From assembly GCA_965153355.1 (NCBI GenBank), contig OZ231127.1:75516001-75580000 (forward strand): DNA of 64,000 nt, written 5' to 3'. The notes below the pieces were generated by a model, which saw only the letters and a list, made by a program, of their open reading frames with translations, was not told the DNA's origin and did not search any database. Position numbers and translations under genes: made by a program. Origin of the DNA: Flaccisagitta enflata. Lineage: Eukaryota > Chaetognatha > Sagittoidea > Aphragmophora. Of this stretch, positions 40,501-50,266 are shown piece after piece; position 1 is the stretch's first letter; every line of letters begins with the position of its first letter.

Positions 40501-41607
40501 GAAATAAAAAGGTATCCACACGTTTACATGTATATCTCTGACTAGAATCTACGAATCATCAAAATATTGGTGAGATAATTAAAGCCCTTCAAATTTACAT
40601 GACAACTACGCAAACCGCATCTCTCTAGATCAATGCTCTAAGAAGTTTTTTCAACTTTGAATAAAATGTTTGAATTTTGCAATTGCCATTTCCACATTTT
40701 TTTAAAGTTACTTCTAAACATATTGAGCTAGACAGATGTAGTTTGCGTAGACTGCTTACAAATTTGAAGGGCTTTATCTATGTCACCAATTTTTTATGAT
40801 TTCTTTAATCTGTTCGGAGCAATTAGTGCAAACGTAGCAAAAGAAGGTATCAAGAAAATCGCTAGAAAGGTCTGGAATGCCATCACTCCAGAGTACGTAG
40901 AGGGGCGAAGCTCTGCAAACTGCTTCCCTGATAAATGGTGGCAGTGATTCAGTCAAAGGGGGCTAACACTGAATATTCATGGATTTTCAATTGACTTGTG
41001 AATATTTTATGTCAATAGATAGTAGGCCCATAATCAATCCTCTAAGGCCCTAAAATCAGGCCTGTCAGACCTGAAATTAGCCCTCTCACGCTTAAAATCA
41101 GGCCTGATTTCAGTTCTCTAGAATGTATGACAAATAATGTGTCATTTGAGACCAATCTCACGGCTCTAGCTCAATTTGATGAAAAATGGCACACATTTAA
41201 AGACAGCTACTACAAAGTATAATAGGGAGTCAAAAATAGAAAATTGATGAGATCAGAAATCACATATGTTCTTCAAAGATATGTGGCATCTAGATGAGTA
41301 GTCTGATTATCATGAAATTTTGCATGCTAAAACTGCAGACCAAGATTTTTTTAGATTTTTTTTCAGAAATTAATTAAAGTTCTTTGAAGCAACGATATGT
41401 CGATTCTTTATGTTACAACTCACTTGAAACACCCTGTATCATTAGTCTGTGTTCCAAATATCACTCCCCTGGCTTCATTTGACTTTCCACAATGCTTGCT
41501 CCCGTCATCTCAAGTCTAGACGAGATCTACTGTATGCCTTAACAGCCGATGCACTCCGACAAATCACAACTGTATTCCTCATCTTGCTTTTTAACATTTC
41601 TTTGTAG
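40501..41607. other. Unassigned DNA upstream of the phosphatase exon
   Basis: Probably intronic if the exon at 41608 belongs to a live gene. No upstream phosphatase exon is recognisable here. The last ~20 bases (TTTTTAACATTTCTTTGTAG) form a good polypyrimidine tract and AG acceptor. Confidence 0.5.
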
Positions 41608-41985
41608 TGCCTTCAAAGAAATCTGAGGATATCTCATGGTGATGAGAGCATGCGCACAGTTTACCACTACCAGGTACAATTCTGGCAAGGGGGGTCGTTG
41701 CCGAAGGAGCAAGATCTTCTCCATTTGGTCCAGAAAGTTCTTCAATCTCAAAAAAAAGTCGGCACAGACAAGATGCTTGTCCACTGCATGGATGGATGCA
41801 CCAGATCAGGATTATTTTTGGCCCTCTTCAACATTCTACAACGAATGGAAGCTGTGGAAGACATTCACATTCCTTGGGGTATTCTCACCATCAGAGAAAC
41901 GCAAAAACTCTTTGTGAGCAAGTTAGATCAACTGAGATATTGTCATCACATTGTTAAGAAATATCTGGATATTAAGTATACTTGA
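41608..41985 (+). CDS. Receptor-type protein tyrosine phosphatase, terminal exon (partial)
   Basis: A splice acceptor (TTTCTTTGTAG) precedes a frame open to TGA at 41983-41985. The translation (~125 residues) has ESMRTVYHYQVQFW, equivalent to the conserved strand before the WPD loop, then the active-site signature VHCMDGCTRSGLF (HCX5R with the nucleophile Cys and Arg present), and ends KYLDIKYT. The WPD loop reads WQGGSLP, so the general-acid Asp is missing, and the usual HCSAG is HCMDG, as in membrane-distal D2 domains. I infer a catalytically weak or inactive phosphatase domain. The N-terminal part of the domain must lie in upstream exons outside the recognisable sequence, or this is an orphan exon or pseudogene. 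Confidence 0.7.
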   Translation, partial: CLQRNLRISHGDESMRTVYHYQVQFWQGGSLPKEQDLLHLVQKVLQSQKKVGTDKMLVHCMDGCTRSGLFLALFNILQRMEAVEDIHIPWGILTIRETQKLFVSKLDQLRYCHHIVKKYLDIKYT

Positions 41986-43013
41986 ACACCACCACGCTAA
42001 AAAATGACCAAATTGGTTTGTTACCGGTTTGTGAAATTAAAAAACCACCGAATTTTTTTTTCATGACATCATGCCGGTTCAGTGGTTTGACTCCCGGTTT
42101 GTGTATTTTGGCTTTTTCCTACAGGTTTGTGTTTGTATGCATTGGTTTGTAAAAACCGCTGCTTTCGTTGGGGTGGTTTGCAACCGGTTCTTTAAAAAAA
42201 AAAAAATATCATTGGTTTTTAAAAAACTACCGAATTTATCTTTGAAGCCGATTGCACAAAATGTTAAATATTTGCATAGTTATCCTTGGTTTGAGGAATT
42301 TTTTGGGGCCCTCTGTTTTTCGGCAGGTTTGCAATAACCCAAATTTTTTATGAAATCGGTTTGTTAAATTCCTGAAGTGGTTTATGATGTTGCATTGGTT
42401 TGACTCCGGTTTTAAAAATTTCCCCAAACGAACCTTGGTTTATGGAAAAATTTTTGGGGGCCCTCCCCCTCTTCTTGGTTTTGCGGCTGGTTTTCAACAA
42501 CCAACATTGTATGTAAAATCGGTTTTCTAAATACCAGAATTGGTTTTTGACATGTCGTCGGTTTCCAAAATAGAAACGGTGGTTAGTCGAAACCACCGAT
42601 TTTATTCTTAAGCCCACAAATATTTTTCCTTGGTTTCTCAATTTTGGATTTGGTTTGGATTTTTTAGAAAACCACCGAATTTTTTTGAAAGCCGAAGGAA
42701 ATACTTTTTGTTTTGTAAATAATTTTCCTTGGTTTGTAAACGTGTTTTTTGTCCAGGTCGCCTTTTTTGATTTTGTGGTAGGTTTTTAACAACCGACAGG
42801 TCTTATGAAATTGGTTTTCACTATTTTTAAAAAAAAAAAATAGGAAAAAAAAAAATTTCATAAAAAATTGGTTTTTTATTTTTTCTCATGGGTTTGTATT
42901 AAACTAATGAAATATTCAAGTTGCCAAGGTATATAACAATGTCTTTTTTTACAAACCAATTTCCGCTCATTTTGGTCAATTATAAGAAAACTCTCAGTAG
43001 CCTTAAACTCTCA

Positions 43014-43115
43014 CGACAAGGAAAATGGCCAAGGGGTTAAAGGACTTCGCTTCACATCCAAAGGTACCAAGTTCGATTCTCACAACTACCAGGTAAATTG
43101 AATGATGTTTGAAAT
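43014..43115 (+). ncRNA. tRNA-derived SINE-like sequence
   Basis: It has an A-box-like TGGCCAAGGGGTTAA (43026-43040) and a B-box-like AGTTCGATTCT (43070-43080) at tRNA-like spacing, followed by an unrelated tail and then a (CA)n repeat, the usual SINE structure. It is degenerate: the full cloverleaf cannot be drawn convincingly. Confidence 0.45.
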
Positions 43116-43116
43116 T

Positions 43117-43197
43117 AAACACACGCACACACTCACACACACACACACACACACACTCACACACACTCACACACACTCACACACATACACACACACA
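43117..43197. repeat. (CA)n microsatellite
   Basis: An ACACACTCAC-type run forms the tail of the SINE-like block. Confidence 0.95.
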
Positions 43198-43498
43198 CCT
43201 TTACATTTTACAAACTAAAGTAGTATATTCCTTGGTTTGTTTACAAACCAAGGTAGTATATTCCTTGGTTTGTGAACCGCTGGGGTGGTTTTTAAAAAAA
43301 AAGCCGCGGGGCGCGGGCCGCGGGGCGCCAACAAACCACGCAAGGTTACCGCAAACCATAGGGAAAACTTTATGGTTTGTTAAATTTCAAAGCGGCCGAA
43401 AAAGCGTTCAGTGGTTTGTACAAACCACTGCAAGAAAAAAAGTCCCTACGAAAAATACACAAACCGGTAACAAACCACTGTGGTCATTTTTTAGCGTG

Positions 43499-44209
43499 AC
43501 TCTATGTTGTGCAAGAACAAAATCATCATCTGTTTCTCTCTTACTATTGGCTCAAAAACATCTTTTTAGTTGTGTCCTTGCATATCTTTGAAAGCTGGTC
43601 TCCATCCATATGTCCATGTGTTTGTCCAATAGCCATCCATTCTTCCATAATGGAATCTTTTTTCGATTGCCGATTTGGCCATGTTCAGACCATTTCATGC
43701 ATCTCTGGCCTTGATATTTTTGATGGAGCTCGTTTCCAGCAACTACAGTACTTTTCATTCTAAAGCTTCCATACTGAGGGGCTTTACTATTCAGTAAGTT
43801 TCAAATAATCATGAAATAACGTAATCATCATTGTTTTGTATAAGGATCAAAAGTATAACTTCAAACAATGACTCAGAAAAAACTCTATAATCTTTTTGAT
43901 TTTGTATTCATCTCATTGCATTCCATTTTTTGAGCAATTTGACAAATATCTAGTGCGCTGGACATTTTCTCCTAAATGTAAACTTTTAATGACGGCATCT
44001 TCTATATAGCTGAATAAATTCAAACCAAAGTAAAAAATATCACAAATGGGGATTTCCAAACAAAGTCATGGTCACTAGGTGAATCTCAGTCTATGGACAT
44101 AAATCCCATGATAGGCACAAATCTCTGCCCTGCGGTCAAAATTGCAGTCCAAAGGCTATTATCTTGACCCCTCAGAACATATGATTTTCATTTATTCATA
44201 AGTGTGAAA
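43499..44209. other. Unassigned DNA, possibly phosphatase 3' untranslated sequence
   Basis: This AT-rich DNA to the right of the inverted-repeat element has short frames without recognisable domains. If the phosphatase gene is live, its original 3' untranslated region would resume here. Confidence 0.4.
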
Positions 44210-45110
44210 GCCATCCCCAAAAACAGGCATTTTTCCTAAGCTCCAGCCTCGTTGTTATTTAATGACTATAGTGACACCCCCGCTAGTGTTTAGAACAATG
44301 GCCCCACCAAAACATAGATTTGGACATGGACTAGAGTGTCCTTTCTGAGACTTCATTACTACGAAAAAACATTGCTTTTTAATCAATTTAAAAAAAAACG
44401 ACGAGCCTGTAGTGTCTAGGTGCATGGAATTCCTATAAACTCATAGAATTGCTGTCTGTGCCTATTCTGTTGAAAGTGGAAAAAAAGTTAGGGGCCTGCA
44501 ATCGTTGTGAGGCCAGATTTGAGCCTCGGTGCGAGAGTTGTCCATCAATGTGTGTGCACTTTTGGGGTCTAAATGGAGGGTCAATGGAAAGAATAATTTG
44601 ACTAGGTTGCATGAAAAAACACTGTTTGGGCAGTCAGCAACCAGAGATTTCCTTGATGGACTACTGTCATTCCCTTTAAAAGTTTGGAAAAAGCGCTTTC
44701 AACCGAGTTTCACTCATTTGAAAGTGTGAAGGCCTACCCAAAAAAAAAGCATTTTCCCTAAGCTGCAGCCTTGTTGTTCTTTTTATGATTTTTGTTGCCC
44801 TCAACATATCAGATCATGAGCAGTAGTTTGTAGTGACACCCCCTCTAGTGTTTAGGACAAATGGCCCCACCAAAACAAAAAATTTGGACATGGACTAGAG
44901 TGTGATTTCTGAGCCTTCATTACTACAAACAAGCATTGCTTTTTAATAGACATAAAAAAAGACAAGGAGCCTGTAGAGTATAGGTGCGTGGAATTCCTTT
45001 AAACTCATAGAATTGCTGTCTGTGCCTATTCTGTTGATAGTGGAAAATAAGTCAGCCTGCAATCGTTGTGAGGCCAGATTTGAGCCTCGGTACAAGGATT
45101 GTCCGTCATC
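44210..45110. repeat. Local direct duplication, unit about 0.55 kb
   Basis: The block with CACCCCCGCTAGTGTTTAGA, GGACATGGACTAGAGTGT and CATAGAATTGCTGTCTGTGC (44210-44550) recurs at 44740-45110 with about 10% differences. No coding potential is shared by both copies. Confidence 0.85.
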
Positions 45111-45285
45111 AATCCCTTCAGGGCTGCTGCCCAAAAATCATGTTTGCGATAAATCGTGGCCCAAACCAACATATCTCTTACTAACTATACACTAATAAAG
45201 TAACTATTTTTTATCCTTTTGATAGATGAGATATACTGATATACATAGTAGAAATTTGATTGTAAAACATGCTGTCCTCTTTTTT

Positions 45286-45490
45286 CAGTTGCGGACACGC
45301 AACTCTATTAGAGGCTTTGTCCGTCCGTCTGTCCGTTGGCCTGTTGGTCCGTCCGTCCAGGATCATCGAGTTGAAATGTGGGAAAATGAGCGTTTTAGAT
45401 ACTTTTTGTGTATGTTTGATTGTAGGGGGTGGGTTGGGGTGCAGATGGGGGTTGGACGCCCCTGCCCACCTGTCTGCAACAATATTGTGA
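45286..45490 (+). mobile_element. (GTCY)n element, second subfamily
   Basis: It starts CAGTTGCGGACACGCAACTC, then AGGCTTTGTCCGTCCGTCTG and a (GTCY)n run, and ends CCTGTCTGCAACAATATTGT. It is the plus-strand counterpart of 8016-8217. Confidence 0.65.
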
Positions 45491-45511
45491 CCCCGCATCA
45501 CTTGTTATGTA

Positions 45512-45672
45512 CTACGCGACTCTACACCCCGCTCTGTCAGTCCGTTGGCCCGTCCGTCGGTCCGTCACACTTTACTTTTTTTGGGTTTTAGCCGTCTTTA
45601 GCCTCACTGCTCCTGCTCAAATGATCAAGTGACCTCAAATAGGCCCCTGCCCACGCGCACGCGGCCTTTTTT
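45512..45672 (+). mobile_element. (GTCY)n element, first subfamily, degenerate
   Basis: ACGCGACTCTACACCCCGCT, a GTCCGTTGGCCCGTCCGTCG run, CACTGCTCCTGCTCAAATGA and a GCCCACGCGCACGCGGCC end match the order of 38801-39000. Confidence 0.65.
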
Positions 45673-45831
45673 TCAACAACAATATCCGCCGTTGTTGGTA
45701 ATTCACTTCTATTCATAACTCGCGCCATCTGATAACGCGCGCGTGTTTTAAGACTCGCGTGTTTAAAACCAGCATCTGTTTATAGTTCTCGCGCCGGTTT
45801 TGTCCTTGACCGAAGTTGCAAAAACGATGAG

Positions 45832-45996
45832 ATGGCGGAAGTGACATTCTTCCGTCGCCTTCGTGGCTTCCGTCGCGTTGGCGTTGTTGTTTCCGGTATC
45901 GTTTCCGTTGTCGTTGCTACAAAAGTCGTCTTATTGGTCTCGATTTTTCCTCCCACAACTCAAAGAGTTGTTTTCAATAATATTTCTTTTACTTAA
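45832..45996 (+). CDS. Candidate 54-residue ORF with signal-anchor-like segment
   Basis: ATGGCGG opens a short frame, MAEVTFFRRLRGFRRVG, followed by about 20 mostly Val/Ile/Ala/Leu residues and a stop at 45994. The basic stretch before the hydrophobic segment resembles a type II signal anchor. The preceding 150 bp is CpG-rich (CGCGCGCGTG), like a promoter or first exon. Alternatively this is chance: a neighbouring frame is also hydrophobic because the DNA is GTTG/GTCG-rich. No homologue is recognised and no downstream exon found. Confidence 0.25.
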   Translation: MAEVTFFRRLRGFRRVGVVVSGIVSVVVATKVVLLVSIFPPTTQRVVFNNISFT

Positions 45997-46033
45997 AAAG
46001 GAGGAAAGGAAGAAATTTTCTAGTGTTCATTAC

Positions 46034-46037
46034 TCCC
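46034..46037. repeat. TCCC target-site duplication, left copy
   Basis: TCCC at 46034-46037 and 46650-46653 directly flank the inverted-repeat element between them. Confidence 0.6.
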
Positions 46038-46649
46038 CACAGCCACCCAGAACATGAAGCTAGTTGACCTGAAATGATCGGCACCAACTTGGATGGTTTC
46101 AGGACCATGATGGTACATACAACACATATCTAAGAAAAATGAAACATTTTTAGGGGCGCTTTTTAATATAATTAAAGAAATTGTACTATTTCATTACATC
46201 TCTTATCAAATTTTTTTTGTGATTGAGTTTTTACCCAATTCTGAATATAGATCTGATCTCAGATAGTGGTTTCCGGTTTGTTTGATATGTCACACTATAC
46301 ACTTTTGCAAAAGAAATGAAGAGTCAATTTTGTCATTTTAACATTGTTTTACATAATAATATGCCCAAAAAATGAATTTTTATCTATTTTGCAAAGATAT
46401 ATAGTGTGATATATCAAACAAACCAAAAACTATCATTTGAAATCAAATCTGCAGTCAAAATCATTAAAAAAGTCATTATAAAGAGTTATTCTAAAAAAAA
46501 GAAACATTTTACTATTTTTTTAGATATCTTAAAAAGCACCCCTATTTGATTTTTGAGATATGTATTCTGCGCGCCATCAGGGTCATGAAACCACTTACGT
46601 TGGTGCCAATCATTTCAGGTCAACTAGCGTCATGCTCTGGGGGGCTGTG
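46038..46649. mobile_element. Foldback MITE, 612 bp, with 4 bp target duplication
   Basis: The termini are CACAGCCACCCAGAACATGA and (inverted) CACAGCCCCCCAGAGCATGA; the next 25+ bp (CTAGTTGACCTGAAATGATC/T) are also inverted. Inverted similarity continues to the centre: TTTGATATGTCACACTATAC near 46278 pairs with GTATAGTGTGATATATCAAA-like sequence near 46400, so the element folds into a single ~300 bp-arm hairpin. TCCC flanks both ends. The superfamily is not obvious to me. Short ORFs across the right part are incidental. Confidence 0.75.
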
Positions 46650-47138
46650 TCCCTGTATTGACAACCATGGTTGTAAAAAAGATCTCCCCCTCCCCTTGCC
46701 CCTGTAAGTAAATGATAGAAACATGCGGAATGCATGCAGGAGGCTCCTTTGTTACAACTCCTGAAAGTTTGGTCGCTGCCACATGCACAATTTTCTCTTA
46801 AGTCGTGACCCTGACTGAATGTTAAAGTGGTAAACATCAGCTTTGTCATAATGTGCGCAAGCCTAAAACACATTTGCCTTTTCCATCTTCTTGAATGTGT
46901 CTGACAAGCCGTCAGGAACGCTAATCTAGCAGTCTCCGGAAGTCTCTGAAGAACTACCAAGCGTTTCTTTTTAGATGTTGTTGGAGAAAGTTAACACTCA
47001 ACACTCATTGAAGAAAGTAAAGGAAACAATAGTCACAAAAGCCTTAGATGGTCAGCGGTAACCGATGCCCCTAGGTTAATAAGATTAGATATGATATGTA
47101 AAGAGGGGTAACGGCACAGCGGCATAGGCATGGAAAGC

Positions 47139-47188
<50 letters not shown>

Positions 47189-48508
47189 GACACAGAGAGA
47201 TCTTCATGATGAAATTTGGATCGAGATCTCGAAGGAATTTTTCACTTTGGCACTATGTTATTTATGCATATTTCGTATATGTAATCAAGGTTTGAAAATG
47301 TGGTTTCCCTTCGATCCATTGAAAGTTCAAGCCAATGCGCGACCAGCAAGAAACAAAATTCTCTAAACATAAGAGATTTTCAACAGAAGCCCAGCCGAAC
47401 AACATCAATTGCTTGGAGAAATCCGTTTTTATTCGCTGGCTGAGCGACACCATTAGAGGGTGTGTCCCTTGGTTGGTTGGTCGGTTGGTAACGTGAAATG
47501 GCGGATGACGCGAAATCGACGGAAGAAGTGATTTCTGAGCACCACAGCTCCCGCCTAACCACACAACCGCCCCGCCCTGCCACATACTGCATTTGATGCA
47601 TTTGGTGCATTTGGTGCTTTTGGTGCATTTGGTGCATTCTAGTCGACGTGCTTTCTGGAGGGTGCGCACGCGTGAGATTTTGTGCATACAGTACTATCCG
47701 TATGGTTTCCTCACATGATAGTAAGCGACCATTCGTGATATTTGGTCATGCCGTACCATTGGTGATGTTTTTTCTTCAAGAAAAGGAGATGGTGCATGCG
47801 GTACCATTTGTGTGGCTTTCTTGTATGCTTGTGGGTGTGCATACATGAAATTTGGTGCGTGCCAATCTTTGCTTTGTCAGCACAAAAAGTGTCCTCTTTT
47901 TCTTACTTCATGTTGGAGCCATAAACTCGGTTCACAATTGCAAAAGAACTCCCACGGGAAGAAGGACGGTCATCAGTTCTTTTTCGAAAATAAGGAATGA
48001 TAGCAGACACGAACATAAGAATCCTTTGACTATGTCAAATTTATAGAACAAAACGGTAAAAGCCTGGTTTCCACACAAATACAGGCAAACTCAATTAGGA
48101 ATTTAGGCAATATATCTTTAAAGAGCTTTGAAAATTCATAATCTTTTGCCTTTTTACGTTTTCTTCAACATCATCGTTGTTGCTATCGTCATCATCAACG
48201 TTGCCATCGTCGTCGTCGACTCTGTCTTCTACTTCCTCGTCGGCGTCGCCGTCATGATCGTCTTCATTGTCGAACCTGTCGTTGTCGTTTGGGTCGTCAT
48301 CTTTAGCCACTGGTATCATTGGAATTTTTTTCTCCGGTGTTTGACGCTTACTGTCATGGGTTTGGCTTCATTTTTTCCCTTTTCCCATAATTTCTTGCCT
48401 TTTTGTTTTCTTGAGCAGTGGCCCGGGACCTCAACCATTATGGACAAATAATAGTTCCGTATAAAAATGTAACTTTGACTCAGGAAAATCTTTGAAATTG
48501 TTTAGATA
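46650..48508. other. Mostly unassigned DNA with FB relic and microsatellites
   Basis: 46650-47033 shows no supported gene. 47034-47130 is a degenerate FB outer segment (CTTAGATGGTCAGCGGTAAC), then a (GA)n run (47132-47199). 47200-48100 holds TTTGGTGCAT repeats near 47600 and nothing else. 48160-48300 is a GTC/ATC-rich stretch; its minus frame (48095-48319) is a run of Asp/Glu/Asn that may be composition only. Confidence 0.5.
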
Positions 48509-49600
48509 TCAAGTCATATTTGAAGCCATGACAGCATCAAAAACTCCAGTGAGTGTGATAGGCTTCATCCCTCTCGAGTGTGCTGCATAGCTGGAGGCAA
48601 GCTCCTCACCCATGAGATGATTGTTGAGATTCACTGCGATATCGAAATTGTCTATGCCCAGAGTCTGAAGCGTTTTCACGTGAGATCTCAAAGCAGTGAC
48701 ATAGTCATCAAATGAAAAAAAGACTGAAGATTTTGGGTATTTGTTTGAGGCAAGAATTCTGCTCATATCTTTTTTAGTGAGCTGGGGGCGTTCAGGAGGT
48801 GAGGCATCCTCACCAGATTGTGATTCTCCTTCACCAAAAAGCAAAAGGTGATGGCTGCTAGATGATGAAGATTTTTGGTCAAGGGGGGGAGAATGAGGGT
48901 GGGAAACGGAAGCGACTTTGGGCCTTTTTGCAACTCTCTGTCCAACTTGCAGCTCACGCTCGAGCTCTTTCTTCTCAGCACAAACCAAAGCAACTTCTTT
49001 CTCCAAGGTTTTGATACGTTTTTTAAGCTCAGAACTAGCTTGAACTCTCACAGAAAGAAGCTCTTCCACTTCCCTTAAATTCGCTGAAAGCTTATCAACA
49101 AACTGCTCAGAGGCCAAAAGCTGATTTGCTAGTTGTTCATTAGCCAACCGCTCATCTTCTCCCTGAGAAGCAAGTCGTTCTTGAAGAATACAGAGCTGCT
49201 TATCCTTTTCCTTCAAATCAGCGATGAAAACTTTCTTTTCAGTTTCCCATGCCAGCCTTTCTTGCTCAAAGTGTACTTTGGATGATTCATACTCGCACGA
49301 AAGCTGTGCCATTTGAGCCTCAACATCCCTCAAACCAGAAATGATATCATCACTATCCTCCGACAAAAATGAGCAACGTGAATCTGAAATGGAGGGATCT
49401 TCAACCTCACATCCCAAGGCCTCATCTATGGCAGCAATGAGTTCATCGTCACTCATCCTCAGAGCAGAGGAAAATTCGAGGGGGAAATTTTGTGATTTGG
49501 GGGAACTGCCATCAGATGGGGGTGTGGGGTGACAGTTTGTAATTTCAGGTGAGGAAGAGTCGGAGAGACATTCCTCATCTCTGGCTTTTAAAGAGTCCAT
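48509..49600 (-). CDS. Coiled-coil protein with gag/capsid-like C-terminal region
   Basis: The ATG at 49600 (AAGATGG context) opens a 363-residue frame; the frame is open six codons further but without an ATG. Residues ~1-45 are Ser/Pro/acidic, ~85-235 a long Glu/Lys/Gln/Leu coiled coil, then a basic KRPKVAS patch (possible nuclear signal) and a Ser/His stretch (~240-265). The last ~85 residues (from KKDMSRILASNKYPKSSVFF) look globular and helical, resembling capsid regions of retroelement gag. There is no zinc knuckle, protease or RT after it (plus-strand neighbours at 48.5 kb are unrelated). I read it as a solitary or domesticated gag-like gene, or the gag of an element truncated at this point; the family is not certain. 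Confidence 0.5.
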   Translation of the reverse strand: MDSLKARDEECLSDSSSPEITNCHPTPPSDGSSPKSQNFPLEFSSALRMSDDELIAAIDEALGCEVEDPSISDSRCSFLSEDSDDIISGLRDVEAQMAQLSCEYESSKVHFEQERLAWETEKKVFIADLKEKDKQLCILQERLASQGEDERLANEQLANQLLASEQFVDKLSANLREVEELLSVRVQASSELKKRIKTLEKEVALVCAEKKELERELQVGQRVAKRPKVASVSHPHSPPLDQKSSSSSSHHLLLFGEGESQSGEDASPPERPQLTKKDMSRILASNKYPKSSVFFSFDDYVTALRSHVKTLQTLGIDNFDIAVNLNNHLMGEELASSYAAHSRGMKPITLTGVFDAVMASNMT

Positions 49601-49661
49601 CTTGGATTTATTTGGCAAATGCTGCCTAGTGGTGAAAGAAAAACAAAGTCACATAAGCCAG

Positions 49662-49764
49662 TAGGTGCGTTTGTTCGATTGCCAATGTGACAGACTCACT
49701 GACCGACCGACCAACCAACCGACAGACATGACCGGTCATAGAAGTGCGCTGGCGCACCTAAAAA
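49662..49764 (-). mobile_element. Short (GTCY)n element, variant ends
   Basis: It has GACCGACCGACCAACCAACC in plus orientation and the near-palindrome AAGTGCGCTGGCGCACCT followed by a run of A. A related fragment at 57090-57222 ends AAGTGCTTTGTTGCACCT. Confidence 0.55.
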
Positions 49765-50009
49765 AACCATCGACCGATCTCGCATAGCACAGAGTCAGGT
49801 CAAGATTTTTCGAGTGGGGGAAAAAAAAATGCGCATTCCGCGTTATGATGAGGAGGGGAGGAGGAGGAGAAAATTCGAGGAGGTCAACTCCAAACTGTTT
49901 ATATTTTCACATCACAAAAAAAATGCGAGGGATTGGGTTTTTACCCGAGGTCAAGATATGCATAAGAGGAATGCGGAGATTCAGCTGGGAAAAAGAGGTT
50001 TGGGTGGAG

Positions 50010-50049
<40 letters not shown>

Positions 50050-50052
50050 CAA
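49765..50052. other. Unassigned DNA ending in a (GA)n run
   Basis: Purine-rich with a (GA)n run at 50016-50045. No supported gene. Confidence 0.5.
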
Positions 50053-50266
50053 GGCCAACGCGTTACAAGTCGCGTGCGGTCTTGAATACTAAAAGACTAA
50101 AAGACCAAAAGACCAAAAGACCAAGATAAAACAACTAAAAGCAGGAGCAGTAATGCTAAAAAACGCCCAAAAACGCCGAAAAAAGCAAAGTGTTTCCGAC
50201 GGACCGACCGACCGACCGACCGACGGACAGAGTGGGTCATAGAGTCGCGTGCACGCGACTAAAAAC
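50053..50266 (-). mobile_element. (GTCY)n element with minisatellite, minus orientation
   Basis: In plus orientation it runs CAAGGCCAACGCGTTACAAG, a TAAAAGACCA 10 bp repeat (50086-50128), GCAGGAGCAGTAATGCTAAA, a GACCGACCGACC run and finally AGTCGCGTGCACGCGACT followed by AAAAA. It has the same palindrome and core as 38801-39000 and 54884-55241. Confidence 0.7.

Larger units (their letters stand above)
41993..43498. mobile_element. Inverted-repeat element rich in GGTTTG, 1.5 kb
   Basis: CACGCTAAAAAATGACCA at the left is inverted exactly at the right end (TGGTCATTTTTTAGCGTG), with a further inverted TTGTTACCGGTTTGTG block. AC lies at both outer edges and could be a 2 bp target duplication. The interior consists of diverged repeats built on GGTTTGT and AAACCACCGAATTTTT, and contains a tRNA-derived SINE-like block and a (CA)n run. 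No transposase. It starts 7 bp after the stop codon of the phosphatase exon. Confidence 0.75.

Noticed and set aside
48095-48319. Asp/Glu/Asn-rich minus ORF
   Set aside because: It derives from a GTC/ATC-rich low-complexity stretch, and an in-frame stop lies shortly upstream; no splice or homology support.
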